Positions 7,950-17,593 of a DNA stretch of 64,000 nt are shown one piece after another. The position numbers were made by a program, and so were the translations under genes. Below the pieces are notes generated by a model. That model was not told the origin of the DNA. It saw only the letters and a list, made by a program, of their open reading frames with translations, and ran no database searches. The DNA is from Flavobacterium poyangense (GTDB lineage: Bacteria > Bacteroidota > Bacteroidia > Flavobacteriales > Flavobacteriaceae), in contig NZ_JAALLN010000002.1 in NCBI RefSeq assembly GCF_011751075.1, positions 633,102-697,101 of the forward strand, given 5' to 3'. Position 1 is the stretch's first letter; each line of letters starts with the position of its first letter.

Positions 7950-8909
7950 TTACAAAAATATTCTTTTTCCTTGTTCTGGGTAAATAATTTGAATTCCTAA
8001 ATCATTTTGTTTTTGTAACTGCTCTTTAATTTTTGAAATATTTTTAGTTGGCGGTTTCAAATGTGTTATAATGATTTTAAAATTTTCCAGAGTACCTTTT
8101 CCGGCTAATTCTTCCAATACATGAAGTTCCTTCATCAGATAATTCGGAGTTAAATGCCCAAATAAGAATTGGTCGGGTTGCTCGTTTGGAAAGGAGACTT
8201 CGATAAGAATCCCTTTTAGTTGTTTGGTTTTAACTAATGGAGCAACAGCGGTCCATAATTCATGCAAATTATTGCTTTTCTCTACCGTATCCGGTCCGGT
8301 ATCTCCTAAATATAGGGCATAGTTGTTTTCATTTTTAATTAGAAATGCCGTACTCTCAAACGGATTAACATGACTCAGCGGAAAAGCTTTTACCGTCATT
8401 GAGGTATTGGTAACGGGAGTTTCTTCTCCAGTTGTTAAGGATTGAAAGTGGTATTTTTTCAAAGGAAATCCGGGGCCATGATCACCAAAATTAGCCCAGG
8501 TCTGGTCGTTGAAATAATGATTTTCCATCATTTCCATGCATTTTTTTGTTGCGTAGACAGTCTTGGAAGAATCGGCAGGTGAATTGATGATTAAACCAGA
8601 AACATGATCTAAGTGAGCATGAGAAATGAGATAACCTTTAATGTATTTTCGCAATACTTCACTGGTCGAAATCTTAAATGTTTTTTTCTCAATTGCCTTT
8701 TCAATTCCGGCATTTATGGTTCCGGCATCAAGGCAGATATAATCGTTTGTTTTTACAGGTGCCAGTAAATAAGCAGAAAGGTTTTTTTCGTCAATGCCAC
8801 CTTTTACTCCCAGTGGTACAATTTGAAAAGAAGGTTTTTGTCCCTTTTGCGAAAAGGCAGTGGTAGAAATTAAAATAAAGCAAAGAAGAAGCTGCTGGAG
8901 AAATCTCAT
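7950..8909 (-). CDS. Class II 3',5'-cyclic-nucleotide phosphodiesterase, exported
   Basis: This 319-residue metallo-beta-lactamase-fold protein has a signal peptide (1-20) and the PDEase II signature with the metal motif SHAHLDH (96-102), followed by His180 in FPLSH, Asp203 in LGDTG and a late His in IITHLKP. The family (Vibrio CpdP, yeast Pde1) hydrolyses cAMP and cGMP; with the signal peptide it would act in the periplasm, perhaps to scavenge nucleotides. It stands alone apart from the toxin gene downstream. A near-consensus -7 box is not clear. Confidence 0.85.
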   Translation of the reverse strand: MRFLQQLLLCFILISTTAFSQKGQKPSFQIVPLGVKGGIDEKNLSAYLLAPVKTNDYICLDAGTINAGIEKAIEKKTFKISTSEVLRKYIKGYLISHAHLDHVSGLIINSPADSSKTVYATKKCMEMMENHYFNDQTWANFGDHGPGFPLKKYHFQSLTTGEETPVTNTSMTVKAFPLSHVNPFESTAFLIKNENNYALYLGDTGPDTVEKSNNLHELWTAVAPLVKTKQLKGILIEVSFPNEQPDQFLFGHLTPNYLMKELHVLEELAGKGTLENFKIIITHLKPPTKNISKIKEQLQKQNDLGIQIIYPEQGKRIFL

Positions 8910-9092
8910 AGTCGGAAGAATTTTGTTGTTGCAAATTTCATCAATTATGAGGAATAAATTGCGCTGTATTTCTGTTATTGATCGTAATTAACCCTAAATT
9001 TACTTTCATTTTAACAATTGAATTGAATAAGAATTCAGTTCGAAATAATATCTTTACATAAAAATATAACAATTTTAACTAAAAAAGTTACA

Positions 9093-10646
9093 ATGACAAC
9101 AATAGCATCACAATTTGGAATGAATGAAGCTCTGGAAAAATTGGGCATCAAAGCAATAAATGAAGGAACATCTACAGGTTTACAAAACTTTTCGTCAGGA
9201 GGTATTTTAGAAAGTTATTCTCCGGTTGACGGAAAATTAATTGCTTCTGTTAAAATGTCAACCGCTGCCGATTATGAAAAAGTAATGCAGTCTGCAACAG
9301 AAGCTTTCAAAACATTTCGATTGATTCCGGCTCCACAACGTGGCGAAATTGTACGTCAGTTTGGAGAAAAATTGCGTGAGAATAAAGAAGCACTTGGTAA
9401 ATTGGTTTCTTATGAAATGGGTAAGTCACTTCAGGAAGGTTATGGCGAAGTACAGGAAATGATTGACATCTGCGATTTTGCGGTTGGATTATCACGCCAG
9501 CTTCACGGATTGACTATGCATTCTGAAAGACCGGGTCACCGCATGTATGAACAATATCATTCCTTAGGAATTGTAGGGATCATTTCTGCCTTTAATTTCC
9601 CGGTTGCCGTTTGGGCATGGAATACAGCACTAGCCTGGATCTCGGGTGATGTTTGTGTTTGGAAACCTTCAGAAAAAACACCTCTTTGTGGTATCGCCTG
9701 TCAAAACATCATGGCACAGGTTATTAAAGAAAATAATTTACCGGAAGGGATTTCCTGCCTGATCAATGGGGATTATAAAATTGGCGAGTTAATGACTGCC
9801 GATACTCGTATTCCATTAGTTTCTGCTACAGGTTCAACTCGTATGGGGAAAATTGTAGCACAAACCGTTGCAGGACGCTTAGGAAAATCATTACTGGAAT
9901 TGGGAGGAAACAACGCCATTATCGTGACTCCTGATGCTGATATAAAAATGACTGTTATCGGTGCTGTTTTTGGTGCCGTTGGTACAGCCGGACAACGTTG
10001 TACATCAACCAGAAGATTAATCATTCACGAAAGTATTTACGATAAAGTTAGAGATGCCCTAGTGGCTGCTTACAAACAACTGCGCATCGGGAATCCATTG
10101 GACGAGAACAATCATGTTGGGCCACTAATTGACACCCATGCTGTCGAAATGTACACTCAGGCTTTACAGAAAGTAGTAGCTGAAGGAGGTACTGTTTTGG
10201 TAGAAGGTGGAGTCCTTTCGGGAGAAGGCTACGAGAGTGGTTGTTATGTAAAACCAGCCATTGCCGAAGCGCAAAATTCATTTGAAATTGTACAACACGA
10301 GACTTTTGCTCCGGTTTTATACTTACTAAAATATTCAGGCGACGTAGAGGATGCTATTGCGCTTCAGAATGGAGTTGCACAAGGCTTATCATCAGCCATT
10401 ATGACCAATAATTTACGTGAAGCCGAAAGATTTTTATCTGTAACAGGTTCTGACTGTGGTATTGCCAATGTCAATATCGGGACTTCGGGAGCTGAAATCG
10501 GAGGTGCTTTTGGTGGAGAAAAAGAAACCGGAGGCGGTCGCGAATCAGGATCTGATGCCTGGAAAATCTACATGAGACGTCAAACCAATACGATTAATTA
10601 TACGACGAGTCTTCCATTGGCTCAGGGAATAAAGTTTGATTTGTAA
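9093..10646 (+). CDS. ALDH7-type semialdehyde dehydrogenase (alpha-aminoadipate semialdehyde / piperideine-6-carboxylate dehydrogenase)
   Basis: The 517-residue protein follows human antiquitin (ALDH7A1) almost along its whole length, including PAPQRGEIVRQ, EMGKSLQEG, VDICD-like EMIDICDFAVGLSR, and the tail GGGRESGSDAWK. The oxyanion Asn168, general-base Glu269 (LLELGGNN) and nucleophile Cys303 (GQRCTSTRR) are present. It oxidises alpha-aminoadipic semialdehyde with NAD+ in lysine breakdown. No other lysine-catabolism gene is in the window. It ends just before a repeat and a two-way terminator at 10944-10983. An aminomuconate semialdehyde dehydrogenase partner for the nearby dioxygenase was considered, but the sequence fits ALDH7 much better. 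Confidence 0.92.
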   Translation: MTTIASQFGMNEALEKLGIKAINEGTSTGLQNFSSGGILESYSPVDGKLIASVKMSTAADYEKVMQSATEAFKTFRLIPAPQRGEIVRQFGEKLRENKEALGKLVSYEMGKSLQEGYGEVQEMIDICDFAVGLSRQLHGLTMHSERPGHRMYEQYHSLGIVGIISAFNFPVAVWAWNTALAWISGDVCVWKPSEKTPLCGIACQNIMAQVIKENNLPEGISCLINGDYKIGELMTADTRIPLVSATGSTRMGKIVAQTVAGRLGKSLLELGGNNAIIVTPDADIKMTVIGAVFGAVGTAGQRCTSTRRLIIHESIYDKVRDALVAAYKQLRIGNPLDENNHVGPLIDTHAVEMYTQALQKVVAEGGTVLVEGGVLSGEGYESGCYVKPAIAEAQNSFEIVQHETFAPVLYLLKYSGDVEDAIALQNGVAQGLSSAIMTNNLREAERFLSVTGSDCGIANVNIGTSGAEIGGAFGGEKETGGGRESGSDAWKIYMRRQTNTINYTTSLPLAQGIKFDL

Positions 10647-10659
10647 ATATCTTTGCGGG

Positions 10660-10925
10660 TAGAAAGTTTAACCGCAAGGTGCGCTAAGGTTTACGCAAAG
10701 TTCGCAAAGGTTTTCATAAAGCTTTGCGAACCTAACGTTCTAGAAAAGTAAAATCCTTGCGGACTTCTATGTTTGCAGTGAAATTTTCTCACGCAGATGG
10801 CAGATTTATTCAAATTGTTTTTATCGAAATAACAAAACAAAAATATCTGCTACCCGAGCGATAGCGAACTGGCGAAGCAAATCTGCGTGCAAAAGACTTT
10901 CCGTCTTTGCGTTTAGAAAGCTTAA
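10660..10925. repeat. Intergenic inverted repeat, 'ACGCAGATT' family copy 3
   Basis: The outer left part reads 'accgcaaggtgcgctaagg' with 'acgcaaagttcgcaaagg' behind it; the inner arms are 'cacgcagatggcagattta' and 'aaatctgcgtgcaaaagac'. The 39-bp block at 10846-10884 is the exact reverse complement of 2479-2517 in copy 1, so the block is in the right arm here and in the left arm there. Confidence 0.75.
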
Positions 10926-10943
10926 CGACAAGAATACTAAGAT

Positions 10944-10983
10944 AAAAAAAGGCCTTTTTGAAATTTCAAAAAGGCCTTTTTTA
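10944..10983. terminator. Bidirectional terminator
   Basis: A nearly loop-free palindrome of about 40 bp with core AAAAAGGCCTTTTTGAAA and its complement, flanked by A- and T-runs, between the convergent genes ending at 10646 (+) and 10998 (-). It can stop transcription from both sides. Confidence 0.85.
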
Positions 10984-10997
10984 TGAGGTCTAAGTAA

Positions 10998-11771
10998 TTA
11001 GTTTTTACTTGATATTTTTGATAGTAATCTTATAAATTCAATGTACAACCAAACTAAGGTGATCATTAATCCCATAGCGCCGTACCATTCCATAAATTTT
11101 GGCATTTTTTGTTCAACACCTTTTTCGATTAAGTCAAAATCTAAGAAAAGATTTAAAGCAGCGATGATGATTACAAAAACGCTAATCCCGATACTCATCA
11201 TAGAGTTTCCGTGATGTACAGGAGTGAAACTCGTAAACATTGAGACAAGCCACGAAATTAAATAATAAGTGGCAATAGCTAATGTAGCGGCAACAACAAC
11301 TGATTTAAACTGCTCAGTTACTTTAACGATTTTAAATTTAAACAAACCTAAGCATACTAAAAAGGTTACTAATGTAGCACCAACGGCATTGATTACAATT
11401 CCGGGATACATGGCTTCAAAAATAGCAGAAATACCACCGATAAACAGACCTTCAAAAAGAGCATAACCGGGTGCTAAATAAGGAGAAGCTTGTGGTTTGA
11501 ATGCCGAAACTATAACTAAAATAAGGGCTACAACAGCACCTCCAATAGCAGGTAACATTATATTCATTCCGTTAAAAGCCATCCACCAGGTGACCATGGC
11601 CGATCCGCATAATATTAAAAATAAAATAGCTGTTTTATTAATTGTACCCGACAAGGTCATATCCTGATTGTAGTCGATAATTTGTGCTTGGTGTACTTCT
11701 TCAGCTTTTGAAACAGCATTTGATGAAAAACGCTTGTTGCTTAAAAATGGATTATTTGAGTTGAAGTTCAT
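10998..11771 (-). CDS. Bax inhibitor-1 / YccA family membrane protein
   Basis: The 257-residue protein has a short polar N-terminus (1-50) followed by seven predicted membrane segments, from TAILFLILCGSAMVTWWMAF to LMITLVWLYIEFIRLL, which matches the Bax1-I family. Bacterial relatives such as BsYetJ form pH-dependent calcium-leak channels; in most bacteria the role is unknown. The conserved LYIEFIRLL close to the C-terminus is typical. It is monocistronic and converges on the dehydrogenase gene. Confidence 0.88.
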   Translation of the reverse strand: MNFNSNNPFLSNKRFSSNAVSKAEEVHQAQIIDYNQDMTLSGTINKTAILFLILCGSAMVTWWMAFNGMNIMLPAIGGAVVALILVIVSAFKPQASPYLAPGYALFEGLFIGGISAIFEAMYPGIVINAVGATLVTFLVCLGLFKFKIVKVTEQFKSVVVAATLAIATYYLISWLVSMFTSFTPVHHGNSMMSIGISVFVIIIAALNLFLDFDLIEKGVEQKMPKFMEWYGAMGLMITLVWLYIEFIRLLSKISSKN

Positions 11772-11882
11772 GTTTTATTGCATTTAATTGACATCAAATA
11801 TAGGGAGTTTTTTTGAGGGGAACTTGTTTCCGTTAAATTTTTAACATGAATTTTTCTTTGGCAGGAGTGGGCTTAAAAGAAA

Positions 11883-11912
11883 AAATCCATCAAAAAAATT
11901 CTTGATGGATTT
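11883..11912 (-). terminator. Terminator of the nuo operon
   Basis: AAATCCATCAA (11883-11893) pairs with TTGATGGATTT (11902-11912). It lies 23 bp downstream of the nuoN stop, and the minus strand continues into a run of T. Confidence 0.8.
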
Positions 11913-11934
11913 GTGTTTATTTGGACTGAAATTT

Positions 11935-13326
11935 TTATTTCAATAAGTCTACCACTAGTGATGGGAATAAACCTAAAGCAATATTCAAAGTAATTGAAAT
12001 GATCGCAACGGCATAAATAAGGAATGGTTTTCCGGTACGCTCTTCATTTGGTTCTTTTGAGTACATTGCTAAAATTAGTTTGAAATAGTACCCAACACTG
12101 ATAATGGAATTTACTACCGCAACAATTACCAAAGTAATGTGACCTGCCTGAATGGTTTGGTTGAATAAAAACAACTTAGCAAAAAATCCTGAGAAAATCG
12201 GAATTCCGGCCATTGATAGTAATGAACCTGTAAGTATAGCCGCCAATAAAGGATTTGTTTTTCCTAAACCGTGGAAGTTTGTAATGTCTTCATTTTCCTG
12301 ATTTTTACAAACGTATAAGATAACACTAAAAGCAGCGATTCCGGCTAAAGCATAAGCTGCTGTGTAATATAATAAAACACCTGCAGAAGTAGCAATTGTT
12401 AATAACGTCATCAACATAAATCCGGCATGTGAAATACCCGAGAAAGCCAACATACGTTTTACATTTACCTGACGCAATGCCATGATATTACCCACTGTCA
12501 TAGAAGCTATTGCAATAATGACTACAATGGTTTCAAAGGTTGGTAAAAGATCTTGATTGTCTAATGACGGAATCAGATTTAAGGCACTTACTAATTTGTA
12601 TAAAGTAGCAACAGCAATAACTTTTGCCAAAGTACTCATTAAAGCGGTTGTTAAAGCCGGAGAACCTTCGTAAACGTCAGGAGCCCAGAAATGAAAAGGT
12701 ACTGCTGCTATTTTAAATAACATTCCAACTACCATCAAAATCATTCCGATTGGAAACCAGATTGGTAATTCTGCAGATAATGAGCTGTCGTGTATTTCGG
12801 CAACATCAAAACTTCCCATTGCTCCGTAGATCAAACAAATTCCGAATAAGATAATTCCTGATGCGAATGAACCCATTAAGAAATATTTCATACCCGCTTC
12901 GTTACTTTTTAAGTTCAAACGCTCGCTTGCTGCAAGTACATATAAAGCGATTGATAAAATTTCGATTCCCAGGAAGAACATCGCTAAGTTTCCAAAAGAA
13001 ACCATTGCTACACCACCGGCCAATAAAAATATTTTTATAGCAATATAATCGGAGATTTTTGTGGGATGATTTTCGTAAAAATTGTGACTTAAAGCGATAA
13101 GGAAAATGGTTAAAACAATAAACAATGATGAAAAGGCAGTCGAGAATTTACTCACTGTAATCATATTATTGTAATAACTTTCTGTTGATCCGAATTCTGA
13201 AAAATTAAGTGCCAAAACAGCCAAAAGTCCAATAATCGAAAATGGAACAATGGCTTTTCTGAAATTAAGAATTTCAAATAATAGGCAGAAAATACCCAAT
13301 CCTGTAATTGCTATTAATGTATTCAT
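11935..13326 (-). CDS. nuoN: NADH:quinone oxidoreductase subunit N
   Basis: NuoN is one of the three antiporter-like proton-pumping subunits in the membrane arm of complex I. The 463-residue protein is hydrophobic throughout with about 14 membrane segments. Key charged residues for proton transfer are seen: Glu122 (FLGIEILS), Lys205 in GMLFKIAAVPFHFWAPDVYEG and Lys235 (TLAKVIAVA). It is the last gene of the operon and ends just before a strong terminator. The start at 13326 gives a hydrophobic first helix. Confidence 0.96.
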   Translation of the reverse strand: MNTLIAITGLGIFCLLFEILNFRKAIVPFSIIGLLAVLALNFSEFGSTESYYNNMITVSKFSTAFSSLFIVLTIFLIALSHNFYENHPTKISDYIAIKIFLLAGGVAMVSFGNLAMFFLGIEILSIALYVLAASERLNLKSNEAGMKYFLMGSFASGIILFGICLIYGAMGSFDVAEIHDSSLSAELPIWFPIGMILMVVGMLFKIAAVPFHFWAPDVYEGSPALTTALMSTLAKVIAVATLYKLVSALNLIPSLDNQDLLPTFETIVVIIAIASMTVGNIMALRQVNVKRMLAFSGISHAGFMLMTLLTIATSAGVLLYYTAAYALAGIAAFSVILYVCKNQENEDITNFHGLGKTNPLLAAILTGSLLSMAGIPIFSGFFAKLFLFNQTIQAGHITLVIVAVVNSIISVGYYFKLILAMYSKEPNEERTGKPFLIYAVAIISITLNIALGLFPSLVVDLLK

Positions 13327-13390
13327 TTTTGCTTTTTTGATTTAGGATATCGAATGCTGCTGATGCCCTAATTTATTTTTATTTAAAATA

Positions 13391-14833
13391 TTAGTTCTTG
13401 TTGATAACGCTTAGTATGTTTTCTAAACTTGGTGTAATCAGATCAGTAATTGGTTTCGCATAAAATCCGAAGAACAATAGTACTGCAATAATTACCACTA
13501 AAGAAATTCCTTCATTAAGAGAAACATCTTTGAATGTTTTTGCATTGGTTTCTCCCAACATTACATTCTGAAACATTTTAAGCATATAATAAGCTCCCAA
13601 TATAATTGTTGTTCCGCCTAAAACGGCAAACCAAACATTTACTTGAGAAAGACTATACAAAACAGTAAACTCTCCAACAAAGTTAAAAGTACCCGGCAAC
13701 GCAACCGAAGCCAAAAGTAAGATTAAAAACATAGAAGTAAATTTTGGAGATTGTGTGCGAATTCCGCCCATCTCTGCAATATTTCTGGTTTCATATCTTC
13801 TGTAGATAATTTCGGCGGCATAGAATAATCCTACTACAACAAAACCGTGAGCAATCATTTGTAAAACCGCTCCGCGTAAACCATCAATAGTTAAAGTGTA
13901 CGATCCCGCAGCAATTAGTCCAACGTGTGCCAAAGAAGAATACGCTAATAATTTCTTCAAATCTTTTTGTCTTAAAGCTACGATAGATCCGTAAATCACA
14001 CCGGCAATTCCTAACACGATAAAGATATTCATGTATTCTTTTGCAGCAAGTGGCGCAATTGGCAATTGCCAACGAATAACACTGTACAATCCCATTTTTA
14101 GCATGATACCGGATAAAAGCATCGTTCCGACTGTTGGTGCTTTTTGGTACACATTTGCCTGCCAGGTATGGAATGGAATAATTGGAATTTTAATAGCGTA
14201 TGCTAAGAAGAAAGCCAGGAATATCCAAAGTTGTTCAGTAGCAGATAAGTTTAATTTGTAGAAGTCTTCAATTAAGAAACTTCCATTTGCTTTTTGCGAT
14301 AAATAGATAAAGGCAACTAACATAAACAACGAACCGGCAAGAGTGTAAATAAAGAATTTTACAACTGCTTTTCTGCGTTCGTCAGCATCGCCATTACCCC
14401 AAATAAGAGCAATAAAGTAAATAGGGATTAGAGCTAATTCCCAAAAAATATAATATAAAAGACCATCTGCTGCAAGAAAAGTTCCTGTCATTGCAAATGC
14501 CATAAATAAAATTAAAGCGTAAAAACCTTTCGCATTTTTATAGTCATTCCCGAAAGAAGAAAATATAATGATTGGGGTTAAAGACAAAGTCAACAGAACC
14601 ATAGCAAGAGCTAATCCATCAGCATTTAAAGCGAAAGATATTTTTGGTTCCGTGATCCAAGCGTTGATTAAGCTAATATTTTCGCCTGCACAAAAATGAT
14701 TTAACAACACTACAGAACATCCGAAAGCAGCTAAGCTAAAGAACAAGGCTACTTTTGAAGCTAGTTTGTCACCAACAAAATAAGTGGCAAATGCACCAAT
14801 TAAAAGGATAATTAATAGAAGAGAAACGTTCAT
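13391..14833 (-). CDS. nuoM: NADH:quinone oxidoreductase subunit M
   Basis: Second antiporter-like subunit of complex I, 480 residues with about 14 membrane segments. The proton-path residues expected in this family are Glu132 (YIFWELALIP), Lys215 in the broken helix AIKIPIIPFHTW and Lys246 (SGIMLKMGLY). The motif AYSSLAHVGLI further on is also typical. Sixty-four bases separate it from nuoN, and ten bases from nuoL upstream, consistent with one transcript. Confidence 0.96.
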   Translation of the reverse strand: MNVSLLLIILLIGAFATYFVGDKLASKVALFFSLAAFGCSVVLLNHFCAGENISLINAWITEPKISFALNADGLALAMVLLTLSLTPIIIFSSFGNDYKNAKGFYALILFMAFAMTGTFLAADGLLYYIFWELALIPIYFIALIWGNGDADERRKAVVKFFIYTLAGSLFMLVAFIYLSQKANGSFLIEDFYKLNLSATEQLWIFLAFFLAYAIKIPIIPFHTWQANVYQKAPTVGTMLLSGIMLKMGLYSVIRWQLPIAPLAAKEYMNIFIVLGIAGVIYGSIVALRQKDLKKLLAYSSLAHVGLIAAGSYTLTIDGLRGAVLQMIAHGFVVVGLFYAAEIIYRRYETRNIAEMGGIRTQSPKFTSMFLILLLASVALPGTFNFVGEFTVLYSLSQVNVWFAVLGGTTIILGAYYMLKMFQNVMLGETNAKTFKDVSLNEGISLVVIIAVLLFFGFYAKPITDLITPSLENILSVINKN

Positions 14834-14843
14834 AGTTATTAAA

Positions 14844-16733
14844 TTATTGAGCTAAAAATATATAGGAAACAATGGCACAAAGACCCAAAACAAAAGCAAA
14901 AAGATATAATCCTATACTTCCATTTTGTACTTTTTTACCTTGAAAAGCAAGTTCATTGGCAACTTTACCAAATCCGAAAACAACTGCTGTTAAACCGGTT
15001 TCGATATAATCTCTAAAGAATCTTGATAATGCATTTATGGTACGAACAAATACAGCGTCGTAAATTTCGTCTACATAATATTTGTTGTATAATACTTTCG
15101 TTAAACCAGTAATGTTTTCGTCTGCTTCAGGAACATTGTCTTGTTTGAAATATTTTATGTACGCAATTAAGATTCCAAGTAATCCTCCCAAAACTGCAAC
15201 TCCCATTAAAGTATATTCTGTTGTGCCTAAATGGTGTTCTTCACCCGCTACTTTTGTAAATAATGGAGCCATATATTCGTTTAACCAACTGTGACCCGGT
15301 AAACTGATTAACCCACCGAAAGTAGCTAATATCGCTAAAATTATTAGTGGGAAAGTAATTAAACCATCGCTTTCGTGCAGATGATGTTTTTGTTCTTCGG
15401 TTCCTCTAAAATCTTTAAAGAAAGTCAAAAACATTAATCTGAACATATAAAAAGCAGTCATGATAGAAGCAACAGATCCAACAACATAAAGTGGAATGTT
15501 GTGGTGGAAAGCCGTTAATAAGATTTCGTCTTTAGAGAAGAAACCTGAAAAGAACGGAACTCCGGAAATTGCTAATGATGAAATTAACATAGTCCAGAAT
15601 GTGATAGGCATTGCTTTACGCAAACCACCCATTTTACGCATATCCTGCTCTCCATGTAAACCGTGAATTACAGAACCTGAACCTAAGAACAAACAAGCCT
15701 TGAAGAAAGCGTGTGTGATTACGTGAAAAACAGCTACTTCATAAGCACCAAATCCTAGGGCTAAAAACATTAAACCTAATTGAGAAACGGTAGAATAAGC
15801 CAATACTTTTTTGATATCGGTCTGAACCAAACCAATTGTTGCAGCAACTAACGAAGTGATTGCTCCAATAACTGCAATTACTGATTGAACATCCGGTGCT
15901 AAATCAAAAACAAAGTTTAATCTTGTTACCATAAAGATACCTGCAGTAACCATCGTTGCAGCGTGAATCAAGGCAGATACAGGAGTTGGTCCTGCCATCG
16001 CATCCGGTAACCAGGTATATAACGGGATTTGTGCAGATTTACCACAAGCTCCAATAAATAAACATAAAGCAGCTAAAGAAAGCAACGGGATATTTAAGTT
16101 AGCAGCTCCGGCAATTGCTGTTTTTAAGGTAGCATAATCTAAAGTCGAGAACATAGAACCAATGATGAACATTCCGATCAAAAGACCTAAATCTCCAATT
16201 CTGTTCATGATGAAAGCCTTTTTTGCAGCATCATTGTAATCCTGGTTTTTATGCCAGAATCCAATTAGCAAGTACGAACAAAGTCCAACACCTTCCCAAC
16301 CGATGAATAAAACCAGTAGGTTACTTCCAATTACAAGTGTAATCATGAAAAACACGAACAAGTTTAAGTAAGAGAAAAACTTGTGTATGTTTTCGTCATC
16401 ATGCATGTAGCTGATAGAGTATAAATGAATCAATGACCCGATTCCGGTTACAAAAAGCAACCAAAGCAGGGATAATTGATCTAATAAAAATCCAAGATTA
16501 ATGTGCAGATTACTAATCTGAATCCAGTCAAATAAAGTAATCTGAATCGCTTGTTGATTTTGGGTAATCTGATTAAAAAAGAATAAGGTAACAGCAAACG
16601 AAACTACAACAGCAGCTGTTCCGATAATACCGGAAACTGTTTTGCCTAAGCTTTTTCCAAAGAAAACATTGATTAAAAATCCTAAGAAAGGAGCTAATAC
16701 TAAAACTAAAGCTAAATTGGTATTCATTTCCAT
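14844..16733 (-). CDS. nuoL: NADH:quinone oxidoreductase subunit L
   Basis: The 629-residue distal antiporter-like subunit of complex I. It has Glu147 (GWEGVGLCSYLL), the GDLGLLIGMF segment, Lys231 with PLYTWLPDAMAGPTPVSALIHAATMV starting about residue 235, and a C-terminal extension with the amphipathic lateral helix that runs along NuoM and NuoN. The nuoK stop is directly upstream, so the ATG at 16733 follows without a gap. An Mrp-type antiporter subunit was considered, but the operon leaves no doubt. Confidence 0.96.
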   Translation of the reverse strand: MEMNTNLALVLVLAPFLGFLINVFFGKSLGKTVSGIIGTAAVVVSFAVTLFFFNQITQNQQAIQITLFDWIQISNLHINLGFLLDQLSLLWLLFVTGIGSLIHLYSISYMHDDENIHKFFSYLNLFVFFMITLVIGSNLLVLFIGWEGVGLCSYLLIGFWHKNQDYNDAAKKAFIMNRIGDLGLLIGMFIIGSMFSTLDYATLKTAIAGAANLNIPLLSLAALCLFIGACGKSAQIPLYTWLPDAMAGPTPVSALIHAATMVTAGIFMVTRLNFVFDLAPDVQSVIAVIGAITSLVAATIGLVQTDIKKVLAYSTVSQLGLMFLALGFGAYEVAVFHVITHAFFKACLFLGSGSVIHGLHGEQDMRKMGGLRKAMPITFWTMLISSLAISGVPFFSGFFSKDEILLTAFHHNIPLYVVGSVASIMTAFYMFRLMFLTFFKDFRGTEEQKHHLHESDGLITFPLIILAILATFGGLISLPGHSWLNEYMAPLFTKVAGEEHHLGTTEYTLMGVAVLGGLLGILIAYIKYFKQDNVPEADENITGLTKVLYNKYYVDEIYDAVFVRTINALSRFFRDYIETGLTAVVFGFGKVANELAFQGKKVQNGSIGLYLFAFVLGLCAIVSYIFLAQ

Positions 16734-17054
16734 TTATCCTTTTAAATTTTTTAAATTATCGATACTAATCGAACCTAAATTCCTAAAGATCGAAACTAAA
16801 ATAGCCAATCCTACTGCAACTTCAGCTGCAGCAACTGCCATCGAAAAGAAGACAAAGACCTGTCCTTGTGCATCTTGATGATACGTTGAAAAAGCAACAA
16901 ATAAAAGGTTAACTGCATTCAACATGATTTCGATAGACATGAAAACGATAATAGCATTTCGTCTGTACAATACACCAAAAATACCAATACAGAAAAGTAC
17001 AACACTTAAAAAGATGTAATTTTCAATACCTATTTGATTTAATATATTACCCAT
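16734..17054 (-). CDS. nuoK: NADH:quinone oxidoreductase subunit K
   Basis: A 106-residue protein with three membrane helices. Glu42 ([12 protein letters not shown]) and Glu78 ([12 protein letters not shown]) correspond to the two buried glutamates of NuoK that are needed for proton pumping in E. coli. It overlaps the nuoJ stop by one base and is followed directly by nuoL, which shows tight translational coupling. Confidence 0.96.
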   Translation of the reverse strand: MGNILNQIGIENYIFLSVVLFCIGIFGVLYRRNAIIVFMSIEIMLNAVNLLFVAFSTYHQDAQGQVFVFFSMAVAAAEVAVGLAILVSIFRNLGSISIDNLKNLKG

Positions 17055-17593
17055 TATTTATTTAATTTTTCTTTTTTAGACAATAATACAGTTCCAATCA
17101 TCGCTACTAAAAGTAAGATTGATGCAAATTCAAACGGAACCATATATTCGTTTAATAATATTTTACCCAATACTTTGATCGATTGAAAATCTTCTCCGGT
17201 TGAGTCATAATCACCCATAATTGGTTTCGAGTTGATAAAGATTGCAATCAAAACAATGCAAATCAAACAGAAAGAAACGATAGCGCCCAAACGTGTGATT
17301 CTTGGTCGGTGGACTTCTTTTTGTTCGTTAAGGTTCATCAACATGATGGTAAACAGGAACAAAATCATAATCGCTCCCGAGTAAACTATAAGATGTACAA
17401 TAGCCAAAAATTGAGAGTTAAGCAATAAATAATGACCGGCAATAGAAAAGAAACAGATTACCAAATAGATGGCACTGTGAATCGGGTTTCTGCTAAAAAT
17501 AGTTAAGAATGCGGTAATTACTGTGATAAACGCCAGAAAACAAAATATAACTTGTATTGTAGTTGCGTGGGCAAAGTCAGGAATATGTATCAT
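17054..17593 (-). CDS. nuoJ: NADH:quinone oxidoreductase subunit J
   Basis: A 179-residue protein with five predicted membrane segments, the normal size for NuoJ. The segment [17 protein letters not shown] carries the pi-bulge helix region that changes during catalysis in complex I. It shares single-base overlaps with nuoI upstream and nuoK downstream. Confidence 0.95.
   Translation of the reverse strand: MIHIPDFAHATTIQVIFCFLAFITVITAFLTIFSRNPIHSAIYLVICFFSIAGHYLLLNSQFLAIVHLIVYSGAIMILFLFTIMLMNLNEQKEVHRPRITRLGAIVSFCLICIVLIAIFINSKPIMGDYDSTGEDFQSIKVLGKILLNEYMVPFEFASILLLVAMIGTVLLSKKEKLNK

Noticed and set aside
7950..7961. Shared operon of phosphodiesterase and toxin as a functional pair
   Set aside because: The toxin has only a 38-bp gap from it, but there is no known link between the two families; mentioned only as possible read-through.
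9093..10646. Aminomuconate semialdehyde dehydrogenase partner of the dioxygenase
   Set aside because: The sequence follows antiquitin (ALDH7) throughout, including the C-terminal GGGRESGSDAWK, rather than the ALDH8 type.
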